Source: Treponema denticola (GTDB lineage Bacteria; Spirochaetota; Spirochaetia; Treponematales; Treponemataceae). Taken from it: 64,000 nt of DNA. A program made the translations under genes and the position numbers. Position 1 is the first letter of the stretch. Each line of letters begins with the position of its first letter. The notes beneath the pieces were generated by a model that made no database searches, had not been told where the DNA came from, and worked only from the letters and a program-made list of their open reading frames with translations. The DNA lies in assembly GCF_024400535.1 (NCBI RefSeq), contig NZ_CP038800.1, positions 868,001-932,000 of the forward strand. The letters run 5' to 3'. Positions 18,758-28,110 of this stretch are shown here, in pieces.

Positions 18758-19633
18758 TTATTTGTCGTCGTATAAATCCTCATCATTTACGAGAGAATTA
18801 TCTTCTTCATCCTCATCATCTCCGGAAGCTTCATCTTTAGGAGTGTAGTTTGAATAATCGGTAATTTCTTCTTCTCTGTCCTGATAGGGATCAACGCCTG
18901 AATCACCGGACTCTTCATCTTCTTGAAGGTTTTCGATGATTTTAAGACCGTGCTCGTTATCTGCTTCGATAACGGCATTGGCTATTACGCCCGTAAAAAG
19001 CGAAATAGCTCTGATAGCATCATCGTTTCCGGGAATCGGATAGTCGATGCCTTCGGGGTTGCAGTTGGTGTCTACAACAGCGATGATGGGAATACCTAAG
19101 GAGCGGGCCTCTCTGATAGCAATTTCTTCTTTTCGGGTATCGATAATAAAGAGGATTCCGGGAAGGTCCTTCATCTCCTTAATACCGCCTAAGTTTTTTT
19201 CGAGCTTTGATTTTTCTTTTTGTAAGGAAGCGATTTCTTTTTTTGTAAGGTTATCGAATGTCCCGTCAACTTCCATTTTTTCGATTTTCTTAAGACGGGC
19301 CAAGCTCTTTTTGATTGTTGAAAAGTTTGTGAGCATTCCGCCGAGCCAGCGGTTATTAATATAGAACATTCCGCATCTTTCAGCTTCTTTTTGAATTGTC
19401 TGCTGGGCTTGTTTTTTTGTTCCTACGAACAAGACCGACTTTCCTTCCGAAGTTGTTTTGCGGACAGCTTCATAGGCCTCACGGATTGCAACGATTGTTT
19501 TTTGCAAATCGATGATATGAATTCCGTTTCTTTCCGAAAAAATGTATTTTTTCATTCTCGGATCCCAGCGTTTTACTTGATGGCCGAAATGTACGCCTGA
19601 TTCAAGTAAGTTTTTCATGGTTACTACTGCCAT
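18758..19633 (-). CDS. rpsB: Small ribosomal subunit protein S2
   Basis: Structural protein of the 30S subunit. It has 291 residues: a normal S2 body ([22 protein letters not shown] at the start; [12 protein letters not shown]; [16 protein letters not shown] segment) plus an acidic tail of about 50 residues rich in Asp/Glu. The tail is longer than in E. coli S2 and probably disordered. It is the first gene of the translation/envelope operon, with a promoter about 130 bases upstream. Confidence 0.95.
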   Translation of the reverse strand: MAVVTMKNLLESGVHFGHQVKRWDPRMKKYIFSERNGIHIIDLQKTIVAIREAYEAVRKTTSEGKSVLFVGTKKQAQQTIQKEAERCGMFYINNRWLGGMLTNFSTIKKSLARLKKIEKMEVDGTFDNLTKKEIASLQKEKSKLEKNLGGIKEMKDLPGILFIIDTRKEEIAIREARSLGIPIIAVVDTNCNPEGIDYPIPGNDDAIRAISLFTGVIANAVIEADNEHGLKIIENLQEDEESGDSGVDPYQDREEEITDYSNYTPKDEASGDDEDEEDNSLVNDEDLYDDK

Positions 19634-19799
19634 GTGTTTCTCCTTTGGAGCTAAAAAGCTCCTGCCTTCTCTATTTCTCGGAACAGACTACAGCCTATCA
19701 AGCCGAACGGCGGCTAATCCTAGAGCCGTACATCCTTCCGGATATTTACCGTAAAAAACGGCATGGAGTTATTATATAGTTTTTTGAAGATTTTGTATA
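19634..19799 (-). promoter_or_regulatory. Promoter and long leader of the rpsB operon
   Basis: On the minus strand: TATACA (19799-19794), 17-base spacer, consensus TATAAT (19776-19771). The transcript would carry a leader of about 130 bases with several GC-rich inverted segments (CCGCCGTTCGGC near 19700-19712; GGAGCTTTTTAGCTCC near 19650). S2 leaders bind S2 for feedback control in other bacteria; whether this one does is inference. Confidence 0.6.
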
Positions 19800-19876
19800 G
19801 TGCTTGATACCGTTTAATTAAAAAGAGCTTTATCTAAAACTTGAAATTCAGAACTTGAAATTCGGCGGTTTTTCGT

Positions 19877-20488
19877 TTAAAGAATCCTAAATTCGGTTTT
19901 ATTTAAGATTTCATACAATTCCCTGACCGGAAGACCGACTATGCCGGTATAGGAGCCTTCGATTTTTTCGATAAAAAAGGAAGCCTTACCTTGAATTTTA
20001 TAAGCCCCTGCAGCATCCTTCCATTCACCGGTTTTTAGATAGGCGGAAATTTCTTTATCGGAGAGTTTTTTAAAGAAAACTTTAGAAACACTGTGCTTTT
20101 CATTCAGTTGACCTGTTTTACAATCGAGCAGGCAGATTGCACTCACCACAAAATGAACCGAGCCGGAATGACTTTTAAGCATCATCTCGGCTTCTTTTTC
20201 GTTTTTAGGCTTGCCGAAGATCATTTTTTTATTTGGAAAGGCAGTATTTTCGGTAAAAACAAGGGTGTCTGCAGCCAAGATAAGCTTTTGAGAGTTCTCG
20301 TTTTGATGCAAGGTCTTAAAAAGGTTTTCAGCCTTACCCCGCGCAGTTAAAATACATCTTTTTACGGGATCTGTTTCAATTATTAAAGATTCATCAAAAT
20401 TTGATTGCTTAATACAAAATAAAACACCCAGCGAATCGAGAATATCTTTTCGTCTGGGTGATGCAGAAGCTAAAATCAGCTCTTTCAT
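19877..20488 (-). CDS. maf: Maf-like nucleoside triphosphate pyrophosphatase
   Basis: Hydrolyses non-canonical or damaged NTPs to monophosphates (dTTP/UTP pyrophosphatase branch), cytoplasmic. It has 203 residues. Signature LASASPRRKDIL (about residues 6-17), ILAADTLVF and the late GxYKIQGKA (AGAYKIQGKASFFI) are clear. It begins 14 bases after the HEAT-repeat gene on the same strand, so the pair is probably one transcript. Confidence 0.93.
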   Translation of the reverse strand: MKELILASASPRRKDILDSLGVLFCIKQSNFDESLIIETDPVKRCILTARGKAENLFKTLHQNENSQKLILAADTLVFTENTAFPNKKMIFGKPKNEKEAEMMLKSHSGSVHFVVSAICLLDCKTGQLNEKHSVSKVFFKKLSDKEISAYLKTGEWKDAAGAYKIQGKASFFIEKIEGSYTGIVGLPVRELYEILNKTEFRIL

Positions 20489-20502
20489 TATTTTAGGTAA
20501 AC

Positions 20503-21207
20503 TTATTTTTTGTTTTGTCCGCCAACTATTGATTTTAGGACTTCCATAGCTCTGTTTCTCACAGGAGTTATGTAGTTAAAGTTATTGGCAATTCTCATTA
20601 TGCTTTCAGTCATACCCCGCTTATCCTTGACACTGGGGGCCAATTTTTCATAAGCATTAAGAACTTCAAGAGCCAAGGAGCTTTGAGGATTAATAATATC
20701 GAATTTTCTGTTGATAAAGTTTATCATATCTACAACTTCGTCATTATTGTTAAAACCCAATTCTCCTAAGGATTTAACGGCTTCCATGATCACTATCGGT
20801 TCATTATCGGTGTACATAACCGTCATAAGAGATTTCTTGGCTTGTTCGTTTTTGATTTTTCCTAAAAGACGGCAAGCTTCTCTTCGAACATCGGGATAGT
20901 TATTGGCAACTCTTCCATTTTCGCGTACAACCGAGGTAAGACCTACAGTCGCAAGAGAATCAAGGGCTTCCTGCAGCTCCGGTGTTACCCTTCCTCCATC
21001 AATAGCTTCTTCAACCATCTGCAAGGCTACAAACTTGGAATCGCGTCCTTCCGTTGTAACCATCTCTCTAAGAATTACGCCCTCCATTGAATTAAGATAG
21101 GCCTCTTCAACAGTCATCATAGAATCGGAATTCTTATCCTGTGCAAAGACAAAGGCTGATCCTAAAAATAATATCATCATTATAAAAACTAAAGACTTTC
21201 GTCGCAT
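20503..21207 (-). CDS. Exported HEAT-repeat-like protein
   Basis: About 234 residues from the ATG at 21207 (a TTG at 21213 is possible but less likely; GGGGG lies upstream). Signal peptide: RRKSLVFIMMILFLGSAFVFAQ with a clean cleavage after AFA. The mature part is alpha-helical, with repeats of the type DVRREACRLLGKIKNEQAKK and EPIVIMEAVKSLGELG, typical of HEAT/PBS repeats used as protein-binding scaffolds. It is probably periplasmic. No enzymatic motif. It precedes maf in the same direction; function unknown. Confidence 0.75.
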   Translation of the reverse strand: MRRKSLVFIMMILFLGSAFVFAQDKNSDSMMTVEEAYLNSMEGVILREMVTTEGRDSKFVALQMVEEAIDGGRVTPELQEALDSLATVGLTSVVRENGRVANNYPDVRREACRLLGKIKNEQAKKSLMTVMYTDNEPIVIMEAVKSLGELGFNNNDEVVDMINFINRKFDIINPQSSLALEVLNAYEKLAPSVKDKRGMTESIMRIANNFNYITPVRNRAMEVLKSIVGGQNKK

Positions 21208-21319
21208 TTCCAATTACCCCCTTAGTTTGGTACGTATACTTTTATTTTCAATCATTTTCATTGTAAAGTCAAGTAGTAAAATCGGCTTTTTTCACTTTTA
21301 GTTCTATTTTTAAATCTTA

Positions 21320-21931
21320 TTAAGGTACTAAAAGCCATCTATTATCGATTTTTTCAAGATTATAAAATATCAGCGTCCGTTTAGGCTCTATCTTGAAAAC
21401 TCTAACCTTTGTCGGAGTTAAATACTCAATATCATCAACTCTTCCGTTTTGCCTTGCAGGAACAAAGACATAGTAAAAAAAGTCTTCAATACTTTTTAAT
21501 TGTTTTCCTTTTAGATTGGAAGGGAGACCCTCACTGGCTTTTTTTAAAACTTCAGGCTTTGAAAACTCTTTTTTATATTCCGTTGAAAGCCAGTATCTCC
21601 AGCGTCCATAGTCTTTTTTTGCCGTTATATCGTTTAGTTTTTTTACAACTTCTTCAATTTCGGATTTTGCTATCTCTTTGTCCTTTTTAGTAATTGATAC
21701 GCCCTCAAATTGAGCTATAACCTCTTCATCAGCCGATTTGGGGGCTTCAGCTTGAGGTTTTGCCTCTTCTACAGGTTTTTCAACAACTGCGGGTTTTTGA
21801 GCTTGCTGAGGTTTTTCTTCATTTACCTGAGCTTCAGCCGCAGGGATGGGCTTTGTTTCGGGTGCGGAGGCACATGAACCTATTAAAATTAGAACAAGGC
21901 ATAAGCCTAAAAAATAAAAAGGTTTTTTCAT
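21320..21931 (-). CDS. Putative lipoprotein with Pro/Glu-rich linker
   Basis: A 203-residue protein. Signal MKKPFYFLGLCLVLILIGSCAS has a spirochaete-style lipobox (IGSC, Cys20). Residues about 22-72 are a low-complexity Pro/Ala/Glu/Lys linker. The remaining ~130 residues form a compact domain (KSEIEEVVKKLNDITAKKDYGRWRYW; LEKIDNRWLLVP) resembling treponemal conserved hypotheticals. It is probably anchored to a membrane and faces the periplasm. The role is unknown. Confidence 0.75.
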   Translation of the reverse strand: MKKPFYFLGLCLVLILIGSCASAPETKPIPAAEAQVNEEKPQQAQKPAVVEKPVEEAKPQAEAPKSADEEVIAQFEGVSITKKDKEIAKSEIEEVVKKLNDITAKKDYGRWRYWLSTEYKKEFSKPEVLKKASEGLPSNLKGKQLKSIEDFFYYVFVPARQNGRVDDIEYLTPTKVRVFKIEPKRTLIFYNLEKIDNRWLLVP

Positions 21932-22047
21932 ACCATCTATAATACATTTATTTTCGGCTTACGTCAACTGAAATTCAAGGAAATCAATTTTATCGGCTGT
22001 TATAATACTTTAACCTATGCTATAATATGTCAAGCGAGGAAACGGCT

Positions 22048-22914
22048 ATGAGTACGGCAAACAGAAAATATAAAGACTCGGTATTTGTAGATCTTTTCAG
22101 TGAAGATGAAAAGGCTAAGGAAAACTTTCTATCACTGTATAATGCTCTGCATGGTACAAATCTACCTATGTCTTGTCCTGTAGAAAATATAAGGCTTGAA
22201 AATGTCATGTACATGAATATAATAAACGATGTTTCCTGTCTTGTCGACAATAAGATTATTATTCTTGCAGAACATCAATCCACTATAAACGAAAATATGC
22301 CTTTGCGTTTTTTAGAATATATAGCAAGGCTTTATGAAAAACTGCAAGCACCGACCGACAGATATTTAAGAAAGCTGTCTAAAATACCCACGCCTGAGTT
22401 CTATGTCTTTTATAACGGCAAGGAAGACTACCCTGAAACTACAGCTCTAAAATTATCTGATGCCTTTATTACAAAACCGGAATCAATTCCACTGGAATTG
22501 ACAGTGCAAGTTTTAAACATAAATACTGATAAGGCAAACAAAGTCCTAACGGCGTGCAAACCGCTTGAAGAATACAGTTTATTTGTAGAAGAGGTAAGAA
22601 ACCAAGCACAACTCGATCCGGAAAACGGCTTTACCAATGCGGTAAAGATATGTATAGAAAAAGGAATCTTAAAAGAATATTTAATGAGAAAATCACGGGA
22701 GGTAATAAATATGTTAGTAGCCGAATACGATTATGATACGGACATTGCAGTACAAAGAGAAGAAAGTCTAAGGATTGGCATACAGCAAGGTATACAGCAA
22801 GGCTTTTCTGATGGAGTAATAAAAACAGCTTTAGCTTTTAAGAAAATGGGTATACCGATAGCAAAAATCGCTGAGGGTACAGGGCTTTCCGTTGAAGAGA
22901 TAAAGGCTCTATAA
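22048..22914 (+). CDS. Rpn-family PD-(D/E)XK nuclease / putative transposase
   Basis: About 288 residues from the ATG at 22048 (SD GAGGA just upstream; an earlier in-frame ATG at 22027 lies right behind a TATAAT and is less likely). It begins with STANRKYKDSVFVDLFSE, then a PD-(D/E)XK nuclease fold. The pattern is D in NDVSCLVDNKIIILAEHQST near residue 65-85, typical of Rpn/TIGR01784 proteins that promote RecA-independent recombination. The C-terminus has the usual QQGIQQGFSDG-type repeat and a short helix-turn motif (IAKIAEGTGLSVEEI). Degenerate relatives of its C-terminus occur at 43962 and 53035, pointing to mobility in this genome. Confidence 0.85.
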   Translation: MSTANRKYKDSVFVDLFSEDEKAKENFLSLYNALHGTNLPMSCPVENIRLENVMYMNIINDVSCLVDNKIIILAEHQSTINENMPLRFLEYIARLYEKLQAPTDRYLRKLSKIPTPEFYVFYNGKEDYPETTALKLSDAFITKPESIPLELTVQVLNINTDKANKVLTACKPLEEYSLFVEEVRNQAQLDPENGFTNAVKICIEKGILKEYLMRKSREVINMLVAEYDYDTDIAVQREESLRIGIQQGIQQGFSDGVIKTALAFKKMGIPIAKIAEGTGLSVEEIKAL

Positions 22915-23270
22915 AAATCAGCTTTTGTGCAAATAGGAGCAACAGATGCCCGCATATTTGCAAAAAAAAAGTTAAAATCCCAATTCCTTGATAAAACCTC
23001 CAAAATCTGCCATACTGGAAGAAATTGTATAACTATTTATTGATAGGAGGTTTATCCGTGTTTTTCTTATGTATGCGAAATGTGTTTTCTCCGAACCGGA
23101 ACAAAGCGGTGTTTACCTCTAATGTAAATTCAAACTTACAATACTAATCTTATCTCTTTTTTATTCTATGCAATTATATTTTCTCTTAATAAAAACGGCG
23201 GGCGGTTTGTTTTCTCGAGGCGTATTTACGGCAGAACAAGACCGTCCGCTTCTAGTAAAGGAGCTTTCTT
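22915..23270 (+). other. 356-base gap with inverted repeat, mini-ORF and leader hairpin
   Basis: Just after the Rpn gene, TTTTGTGCAAATA (22923-22935) and TATTTGCAAAA (22955-22965) form an imperfect inverted repeat, the latter sharing 21 bases (22945-22965) with 43927-43947. At 23058 a GTG has AGGAGG 7 bases upstream and opens 29 codons to 23147 (MFFLCMRNVFSPNRN...), possibly a small peptide. At 23198-23206 GCGGGCGGT pairs with ACCGTCCGC at 23241-23249, extended by TTGTT/AACAA, right before the SD of the lipoprotein gene. Confidence 0.5.
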
Positions 23271-24803
23271 ATGAAAAAAGCATTGATGAAAACAAGTGTA
23301 AAAATACTTGTACTTGGATTAGCATTGACGGCAATGCTATTTGGATGTAAACAACCTTTAGGTTCTTCAAATTCTGCAGGTTCGGGAGGGGGAAACGGTT
23401 CAGATGAATCGGGAGAATACAGCATCACCTATCACTTAGACGGCGGAACAAACAATGGTGCTAATCCCGCTTCTTATACGAAAAACGATGAATTTCCGTT
23501 AAGAGCCCCATCCAAGGAAGGACAGGTCTTTGACGGCTGGTTCGGCAATTCGGAATTTAGCGGCGAAGCGGTAACAAAAATCGCAAAAGGCACAACCGGC
23601 AAAAAAGAGTTTTGGGCAAAATGGATTGCAGAAAGTGAAAGTGCAGCCTACACGGTAAAGCACTTACAGCAAAATGCTGAAAATGAGAACTACACCAGAG
23701 TAGAAACAGAGCAACTCAAAGGAGGAAAAGGCAGCAAAACCCTTGCCGTCGCCAAGGAGTATGAAGGTTTTACCGCTCAACCCTTTGAACAGAAAACTAT
23801 AAACGAATACGGCTCGACGGTAGTTGAAATTAAGTACGACAGAAAGATAATTACTCTTACCCTGGACTTAGACGGCGGGGAAGGAATAGAAACCCTTACC
23901 CTTACCGGCAAATTCGGTGCTGCTGTAACAAAACCGGCAGATCCTTCAAAAGAAGGAAAACGGTTTATCGGTTGGGAGCCGGAGATACCGGCCGAATTCT
24001 CAAAAGATTCAACACATACCGCTCAATGGACAATAAACATTACGGTAAATGTTGGTGATGAGCGGATTGCGTCTTATACTGGTCCGGAATTATCGGATAA
24101 AAAGCCGGGAGTCAAATGGAGTGATATAAAACCTTTAAATGAAACTATAAACTTGAAAACGGAGTGGCAAGGCGGAGATTACGGCTTATACGAGTGGCGT
24201 TTAAATGATGATAACGGACAAAAGATTGACGATGACTATACTTTTACCAAGGATACAACCGTATATGCAGTTACAAACTACTTAAAATTTAAAACTGGAA
24301 CGAAAAACGGCAAGTTATGTATTTCGGATGATCAAGGTTATACCGGAGACAAGCCCAAAGGTAAGATAATTATACCTGCCGGTATAAACCATATTGGCAA
24401 AAGAGCTTTTGAGGATTGCAGAGATTTAACAAGTATTTCGCTGCCGGAAAGTCTTACTAAGATTGGCATCGCTGCTTTTATGGATTGCGGAGGTTTAACA
24501 AGTATTTCGCTGCCGGAAAGTCTTACTGAGATTGGCAGCAGTGCTTTTTCTTATTGCAGCAGTTTAAAAAGTATTTCGCTGCCGGCTGGTCTTACTTATA
24601 TTGACTGCAATGCTTTTTATGTTTGCAGCAAGCTTGATTCGGTAATATTTGCCGATAAAAAAGGCTGGACAGTGTATGATTGGCCTTACAATAACGAAAT
24701 TAAAAGGATACCGGAAACTGATTTGGAAGACCCTGCAAATGCAGCAACTTTATTAAAAACTACTTATTCGGAGGACAAATACTGGAAGAAAAGCGAAGAT
24801 TAA
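23271..24803 (+). CDS. Surface lipoprotein: InlB-type repeats, treponemal beta-domain, LRRs
   Basis: 510 residues. Signal with lipobox LTAMLFGC (Cys26). Then a Gly/Ser linker and an InlB-B/Listeria-Bacteroides repeat (about residues 52-122: YHLDGGTNNG, GWFGN, FWAKW). A MucBP-like segment follows (about 127-190), a second InlB-type repeat (190-255), and a ~75-residue domain with GVKWSDIK...DDYTFTKDTTVYAVT (about 258-335). Last come TpLRR/BspA-type leucine-rich repeats (about 370-470: TSISLPESLTKIGIAAF, repeated three times). BspA-like LRR lipoproteins in oral anaerobes bind host matrix and other bacteria; this is a family inference. It has SD AAAGGAG and a hairpin just upstream. Confidence 0.85.
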   Translation: MKKALMKTSVKILVLGLALTAMLFGCKQPLGSSNSAGSGGGNGSDESGEYSITYHLDGGTNNGANPASYTKNDEFPLRAPSKEGQVFDGWFGNSEFSGEAVTKIAKGTTGKKEFWAKWIAESESAAYTVKHLQQNAENENYTRVETEQLKGGKGSKTLAVAKEYEGFTAQPFEQKTINEYGSTVVEIKYDRKIITLTLDLDGGEGIETLTLTGKFGAAVTKPADPSKEGKRFIGWEPEIPAEFSKDSTHTAQWTINITVNVGDERIASYTGPELSDKKPGVKWSDIKPLNETINLKTEWQGGDYGLYEWRLNDDNGQKIDDDYTFTKDTTVYAVTNYLKFKTGTKNGKLCISDDQGYTGDKPKGKIIIPAGINHIGKRAFEDCRDLTSISLPESLTKIGIAAFMDCGGLTSISLPESLTEIGSSAFSYCSSLKSISLPAGLTYIDCNAFYVCSKLDSVIFADKKGWTVYDWPYNNEIKRIPETDLEDPANAATLLKTTYSEDKYWKKSED

Positions 24804-24914
24804 GAAAGTGTTTCGGTACTCAAGTTTCCCGCAAGGCTTGGTACCGATTTATTTTTGCCGCTAGAAATACCGGCAAACAAAATGCGGAAATAATTTAATT
24901 GAAGGACACAAAAT

Positions 24915-25370
24915 ATGAAAAAAGAATATTCAATCAAACTAAAGTTTTGCCGAAATGACAATGAACCTGATAATACACTTTTCGGTACCGACTCGGCCTA
25001 TATGTCTCCTAGTGCTTACAAGGAAATTTTTGGAAAAACCCTAGCCGGAACAAACAGAGAAAATCGGTTTATAAAAATATCGCACAATAATAATTCTATT
25101 TACCGAATTTTACGAGGCGTTCCGCATAACATTCTTTCAAAAGATATTATCTATATGGACAGCGACGGAAAGAATATCCTTAACAACTACAGCGACAGCG
25201 ATGATAAAAATGATAAGATTGAACTGGAAATAACTCCTGTTTCGTGGTTTTCATTCTATTGGCATACTTCAAATATAATGACCCGAATTTCTTTTAAAAC
25301 CGGAGTTTATTCAATCATTCTTGGGCTTATTTCGATCGTCCTTTCCGTATGGCAAATGTTTTTTAAGTAA
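24915..25370 (+). CDS. Hypothetical protein with C-terminal membrane anchor
   Basis: 151 residues. No signal peptide; mostly polar, then one strong C-terminal span (about residues 128-148: GVYSIILGLISIVLSVWQMFF) ending three bases from the stop, so probably tail-anchored with the body in the cytoplasm. No recognised domain. SD GAAGGA lies 9 bases before the ATG. It sits alone between the LRR lipoprotein and the flagellar genes and is followed by a hairpin (25414-25453). Confidence 0.6.
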   Translation: MKKEYSIKLKFCRNDNEPDNTLFGTDSAYMSPSAYKEIFGKTLAGTNRENRFIKISHNNNSIYRILRGVPHNILSKDIIYMDSDGKNILNNYSDSDDKNDKIELEITPVSWFSFYWHTSNIMTRISFKTGVYSIILGLISIVLSVWQMFFK

Positions 25371-25413
25371 GAGCCGGCAACGGCAAAACCGTGATACTTA
25401 CGGCTTAAATAAA

Positions 25414-25472
25414 ACTGTACCCTTATCTTTTTATAAACCCTAAGGGGTACAGTCTTCCCCCAATTTTTTTAA
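25414..25472 (+). terminator. Terminator-like hairpin before the flagellar operon
   Basis: ACTGTACC-CTTA (25414-25425) pairs with TAAGGGGTACAGT (25441-25453), one bulge; a T7 run lies about 12 bases further on. Confidence 0.6.
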
Positions 25473-25547
25473 AAGATACCTATAAATTAAAAAATCTCTA
25501 ATGCTTTTTTTCTATATGCCGATACTGGTTCTGAGGAGTAGATTGCT

Positions 25548-26039
25548 ATGGAAAAACATTCGGTTGCAGCAGACATAAAAAGCATTTTACATGAACAAAT
25601 CGATTTAATCGATAATATCTATAAATTACAAAAGGCTATGTACCAAGGCGTTTTAGATAGAGATTGGCAGGAAAGTGAAAAAAATTTGAGTTCCTTAAAT
25701 GAGGCTTCCGTAAAATTTTCGGATTTGGACAAGAGGTTATACGGACTTTTGCAGGCTGATGATGAAGATTCTCAAGAATTTGACTTTTACATGCATACAA
25801 AGCAATTTACTTCATCTGAGAAAAAAAAGATCGATTCTTTATATGAAAAACTAAAAGAAAAAGTTTTTTATTCAAAGATTGAAAATGACGTCTTCTCAAA
25901 TTATGTTTCACACGCTCAAGCCTTGGTTAAGGGCGTGGTCGATATTATTTCGGAAGAAAGAAACGGAAAATGTTATACGGCGGCAGGAAAACGGGTTAAT
26001 ACGGAAATAACAAGCCTCGTTTTAAATGAGGTCTTATAG
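25548..26039 (+). CDS. flgN: FlgN-type flagellar export chaperone
   Basis: 163 residues, nearly all helix, with heptad-like spacing (MEKHSVAADIKSILHEQIDLIDNIYKLQKAMYQGVL; SSLNEASVKFSDLDKRLYGLL). Similarity is weak, as is usual for FlgN, so the call leans on position: directly before flgK and flgL, whose products FlgN escorts to the flagellar type III export gate. A 177-base structured leader separates it from flgK. Could also be another coiled-coil flagellar protein. Confidence 0.72.
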   Translation: MEKHSVAADIKSILHEQIDLIDNIYKLQKAMYQGVLDRDWQESEKNLSSLNEASVKFSDLDKRLYGLLQADDEDSQEFDFYMHTKQFTSSEKKKIDSLYEKLKEKVFYSKIENDVFSNYVSHAQALVKGVVDIISEERNGKCYTAAGKRVNTEITSLVLNEVL

Positions 26040-26047
26040 GGAAATAA

Positions 26048-26204
26048 ATGGAGGTACGATAAACAGTTCGGCAGAAATTCAGCCTCACTGTTTATCTACC
26101 GAGTTTGCCTTTCAGGCAAACATCTTAATTATTATATGCGGTTTGTAAACAAACCGCTTGAAAAAACTCTTTTCGCAAATTGATATTTGCTGCAAAAAGT
26201 TTTT
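26048..26204 (+). promoter_or_regulatory. Multi-hairpin leader of flgK (element A)
   Basis: Four successive inverted repeats fill the flgN-flgK gap. h1: GATAAACAG (26058-26066) with CTGTTTATC (26088-26096). h2: GTTTGCC (26103-26109) with GGCAAAC (26115-26121), in the frame GAGTTT...AAACATC. h3: GCGGTTTG (26138-26145) with CAAACCGC (26150-26157). h4: an A/T-rich imperfect stem 26162-26204 ending in T5. The flgK Shine-Dalgarno (26207) follows at once. h1-h2 are almost the same as at 57185-57258. Function unknown; an RNA regulator or translational control of flgK is inference. Confidence 0.7.
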
Positions 26205-26216
26205 ATGGAGGTATAG

Positions 26217-28088
26217 ATGGCGACATTTGATGCAATAGAATTAGGAAAAAGGAGTTTGTTTGCTCACCAACAGTCGATTCAAACGGCAGGTCACAATATT
26301 TCGAATTCTTCGACAAAGGGATATACAAGGCAGAGGGTAAACCTCGATGCTTTTGAGCCTCTTTACAGACCCGATTTAACCAGAGCTGAAACGCCCGGGC
26401 AAATAGGACAGGGTGTTACCATAGCTTCGATTACCCGATTAAGGGATGAACTTTTAGATCAAAGAATTATAGGGGCTACCGATGACCTTGGTTATTGGGA
26501 AACAAGAAATTCTTATATAGCCCTTTTGGAACAGGTTCACAATGAGCCCGAAGACATTTCCGTCCGAACCCGAATGGACCAATTTTGGGAGGCTTGGCAG
26601 GAATTGTCGCTCTACCCTGAGTCGGATGCTGCCCGTCAGGTTGTCCGCACCCGAACCGAAACCTTAACGGATGCCATTCATCATCAATTCCGCGGTTTGC
26701 AGGGCATAAGGGACATGGTACACGGCGACATAGAAGCAACCGTAAAGCAGGTTAACGACTTAACAGGCCGGATAGCCAAACTAAACGAAGAAATAGTTAA
26801 AGTTAAGGCTATGGGGGACAATCCCAATGACTTGATGGACAAAAGAGACCTTTTAACCGAAAAACTTTCTTCTCTTATAGATATTTCCGTAGATAAAAGA
26901 GATGAAGACGAAACATATGTTATTCATACGGCCGGTTTGGAAATAGTACAGGGAAGAACACACCGAACATTCGATTTTAAGGCTTCAACGGAAAACGATA
27001 AATATGCAGATGTTATCTGGGAAGATTCCGGTAATTTAGCTCATTTTGAATCGGGTAAACTAGCCGCTTTGATTGAACTTAGGGATACGGATATTCGAAA
27101 CGAAATCAGAAAACTGGATACAATGACAATGAACTTTGTCGATTTGGTAAACGATGTCCACAGAAATGCTATGAGTCCCAACGGAAAAACAGGCATCGAT
27201 TTTTTTAAGGAACAATATTTTATAAACAATACCCTCGGTAATTTTGACAGAAACGGAGACGGAGAATATGATTCTTCCTATATCTTCAGAATAACCGGAA
27301 CAAACACCCTTGATCCGCGTGAACAAATAGGACTTGAAGGAACTTTAACCCTTTCTTCGGGGGACGGTATTGTGCAGGTACCCTATTATTCGACGGATAT
27401 GGTTTCAGATCTTGTAGAAAGGATTAACAGATCAGGCTCCGAAGTGGCTGCTTACCTTGACCAAAACAATAAACTTGTTTTAAAAGGTATGACAAGCCTT
27501 GATAAAGAAAATCCTGACTTTGTTATCCGGCATATCGAGGATTCGGGAAGATTTTTAGCAGGCTATTCCGGTGTGCTTTCTCAGGCCGGGCCGGAAGGTG
27601 CCTATGATTGGGGAAGAGCAAATGCGGTTGATGTATTGGCAGGAGCCCAATATGCGGTTTCTCCTATAGCCCATCCTTCAGGCTGGATGGAAATAAATCC
27701 CGTAATCAAAAGCGATATACAAAATATAGCTTCGGGCTATAAGGGCCCCGAAGGAGTCGCCTATCCGGGAGACAACAGAGCTGCTCTTGCAATAGCCGCA
27801 ATCAGAAATACTCCCGTAATGGTAGGGCACTCAGCCACTTTTGACGACTTTTTTGCCGATACTGTAACCGAAATCGGTCTAAAAGGCGAGCAGGCAGAAA
27901 TGACCTTAAACACACAGATAGCTATTGTAAAGGAATTACACGATATGAGAGATTCCGTATCGGGCGTAAACATAGACGAAGAACTATCGGATATTATCAA
28001 ATTTCAGCACGGATACAACGCTTCTGCAAGATTTGTTTCGGTAATCAACGAAATGATAGACACAGTTATAAACAGAATGGGTGTCTAG
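26217..28088 (+). CDS. flgK: Flagellar hook-associated protein 1
   Basis: Joins hook to filament in the periplasmic flagellum. It has 623 residues. N-terminal rod/hook signature: LFAHQQSIQTAGHNISNSSTKGYTRQRVNLD-type segment (residues about 15-45). The C-terminal helical D0 end is HGYNASARFVSVINEMIDTVINRMGV. The middle is the variable domain, longer than in enteric FlgK as usual in spirochaetes. GGAGG lies 6 bases before the ATG. It is followed 22 bases later by flgL. Confidence 0.95.
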   Translation: MATFDAIELGKRSLFAHQQSIQTAGHNISNSSTKGYTRQRVNLDAFEPLYRPDLTRAETPGQIGQGVTIASITRLRDELLDQRIIGATDDLGYWETRNSYIALLEQVHNEPEDISVRTRMDQFWEAWQELSLYPESDAARQVVRTRTETLTDAIHHQFRGLQGIRDMVHGDIEATVKQVNDLTGRIAKLNEEIVKVKAMGDNPNDLMDKRDLLTEKLSSLIDISVDKRDEDETYVIHTAGLEIVQGRTHRTFDFKASTENDKYADVIWEDSGNLAHFESGKLAALIELRDTDIRNEIRKLDTMTMNFVDLVNDVHRNAMSPNGKTGIDFFKEQYFINNTLGNFDRNGDGEYDSSYIFRITGTNTLDPREQIGLEGTLTLSSGDGIVQVPYYSTDMVSDLVERINRSGSEVAAYLDQNNKLVLKGMTSLDKENPDFVIRHIEDSGRFLAGYSGVLSQAGPEGAYDWGRANAVDVLAGAQYAVSPIAHPSGWMEINPVIKSDIQNIASGYKGPEGVAYPGDNRAALAIAAIRNTPVMVGHSATFDDFFADTVTEIGLKGEQAEMTLNTQIAIVKELHDMRDSVSGVNIDEELSDIIKFQHGYNASARFVSVINEMIDTVINRMGV

Positions 28089-28110
28089 CTTTTAAGTTTT
28101 GGAGTAAAAT

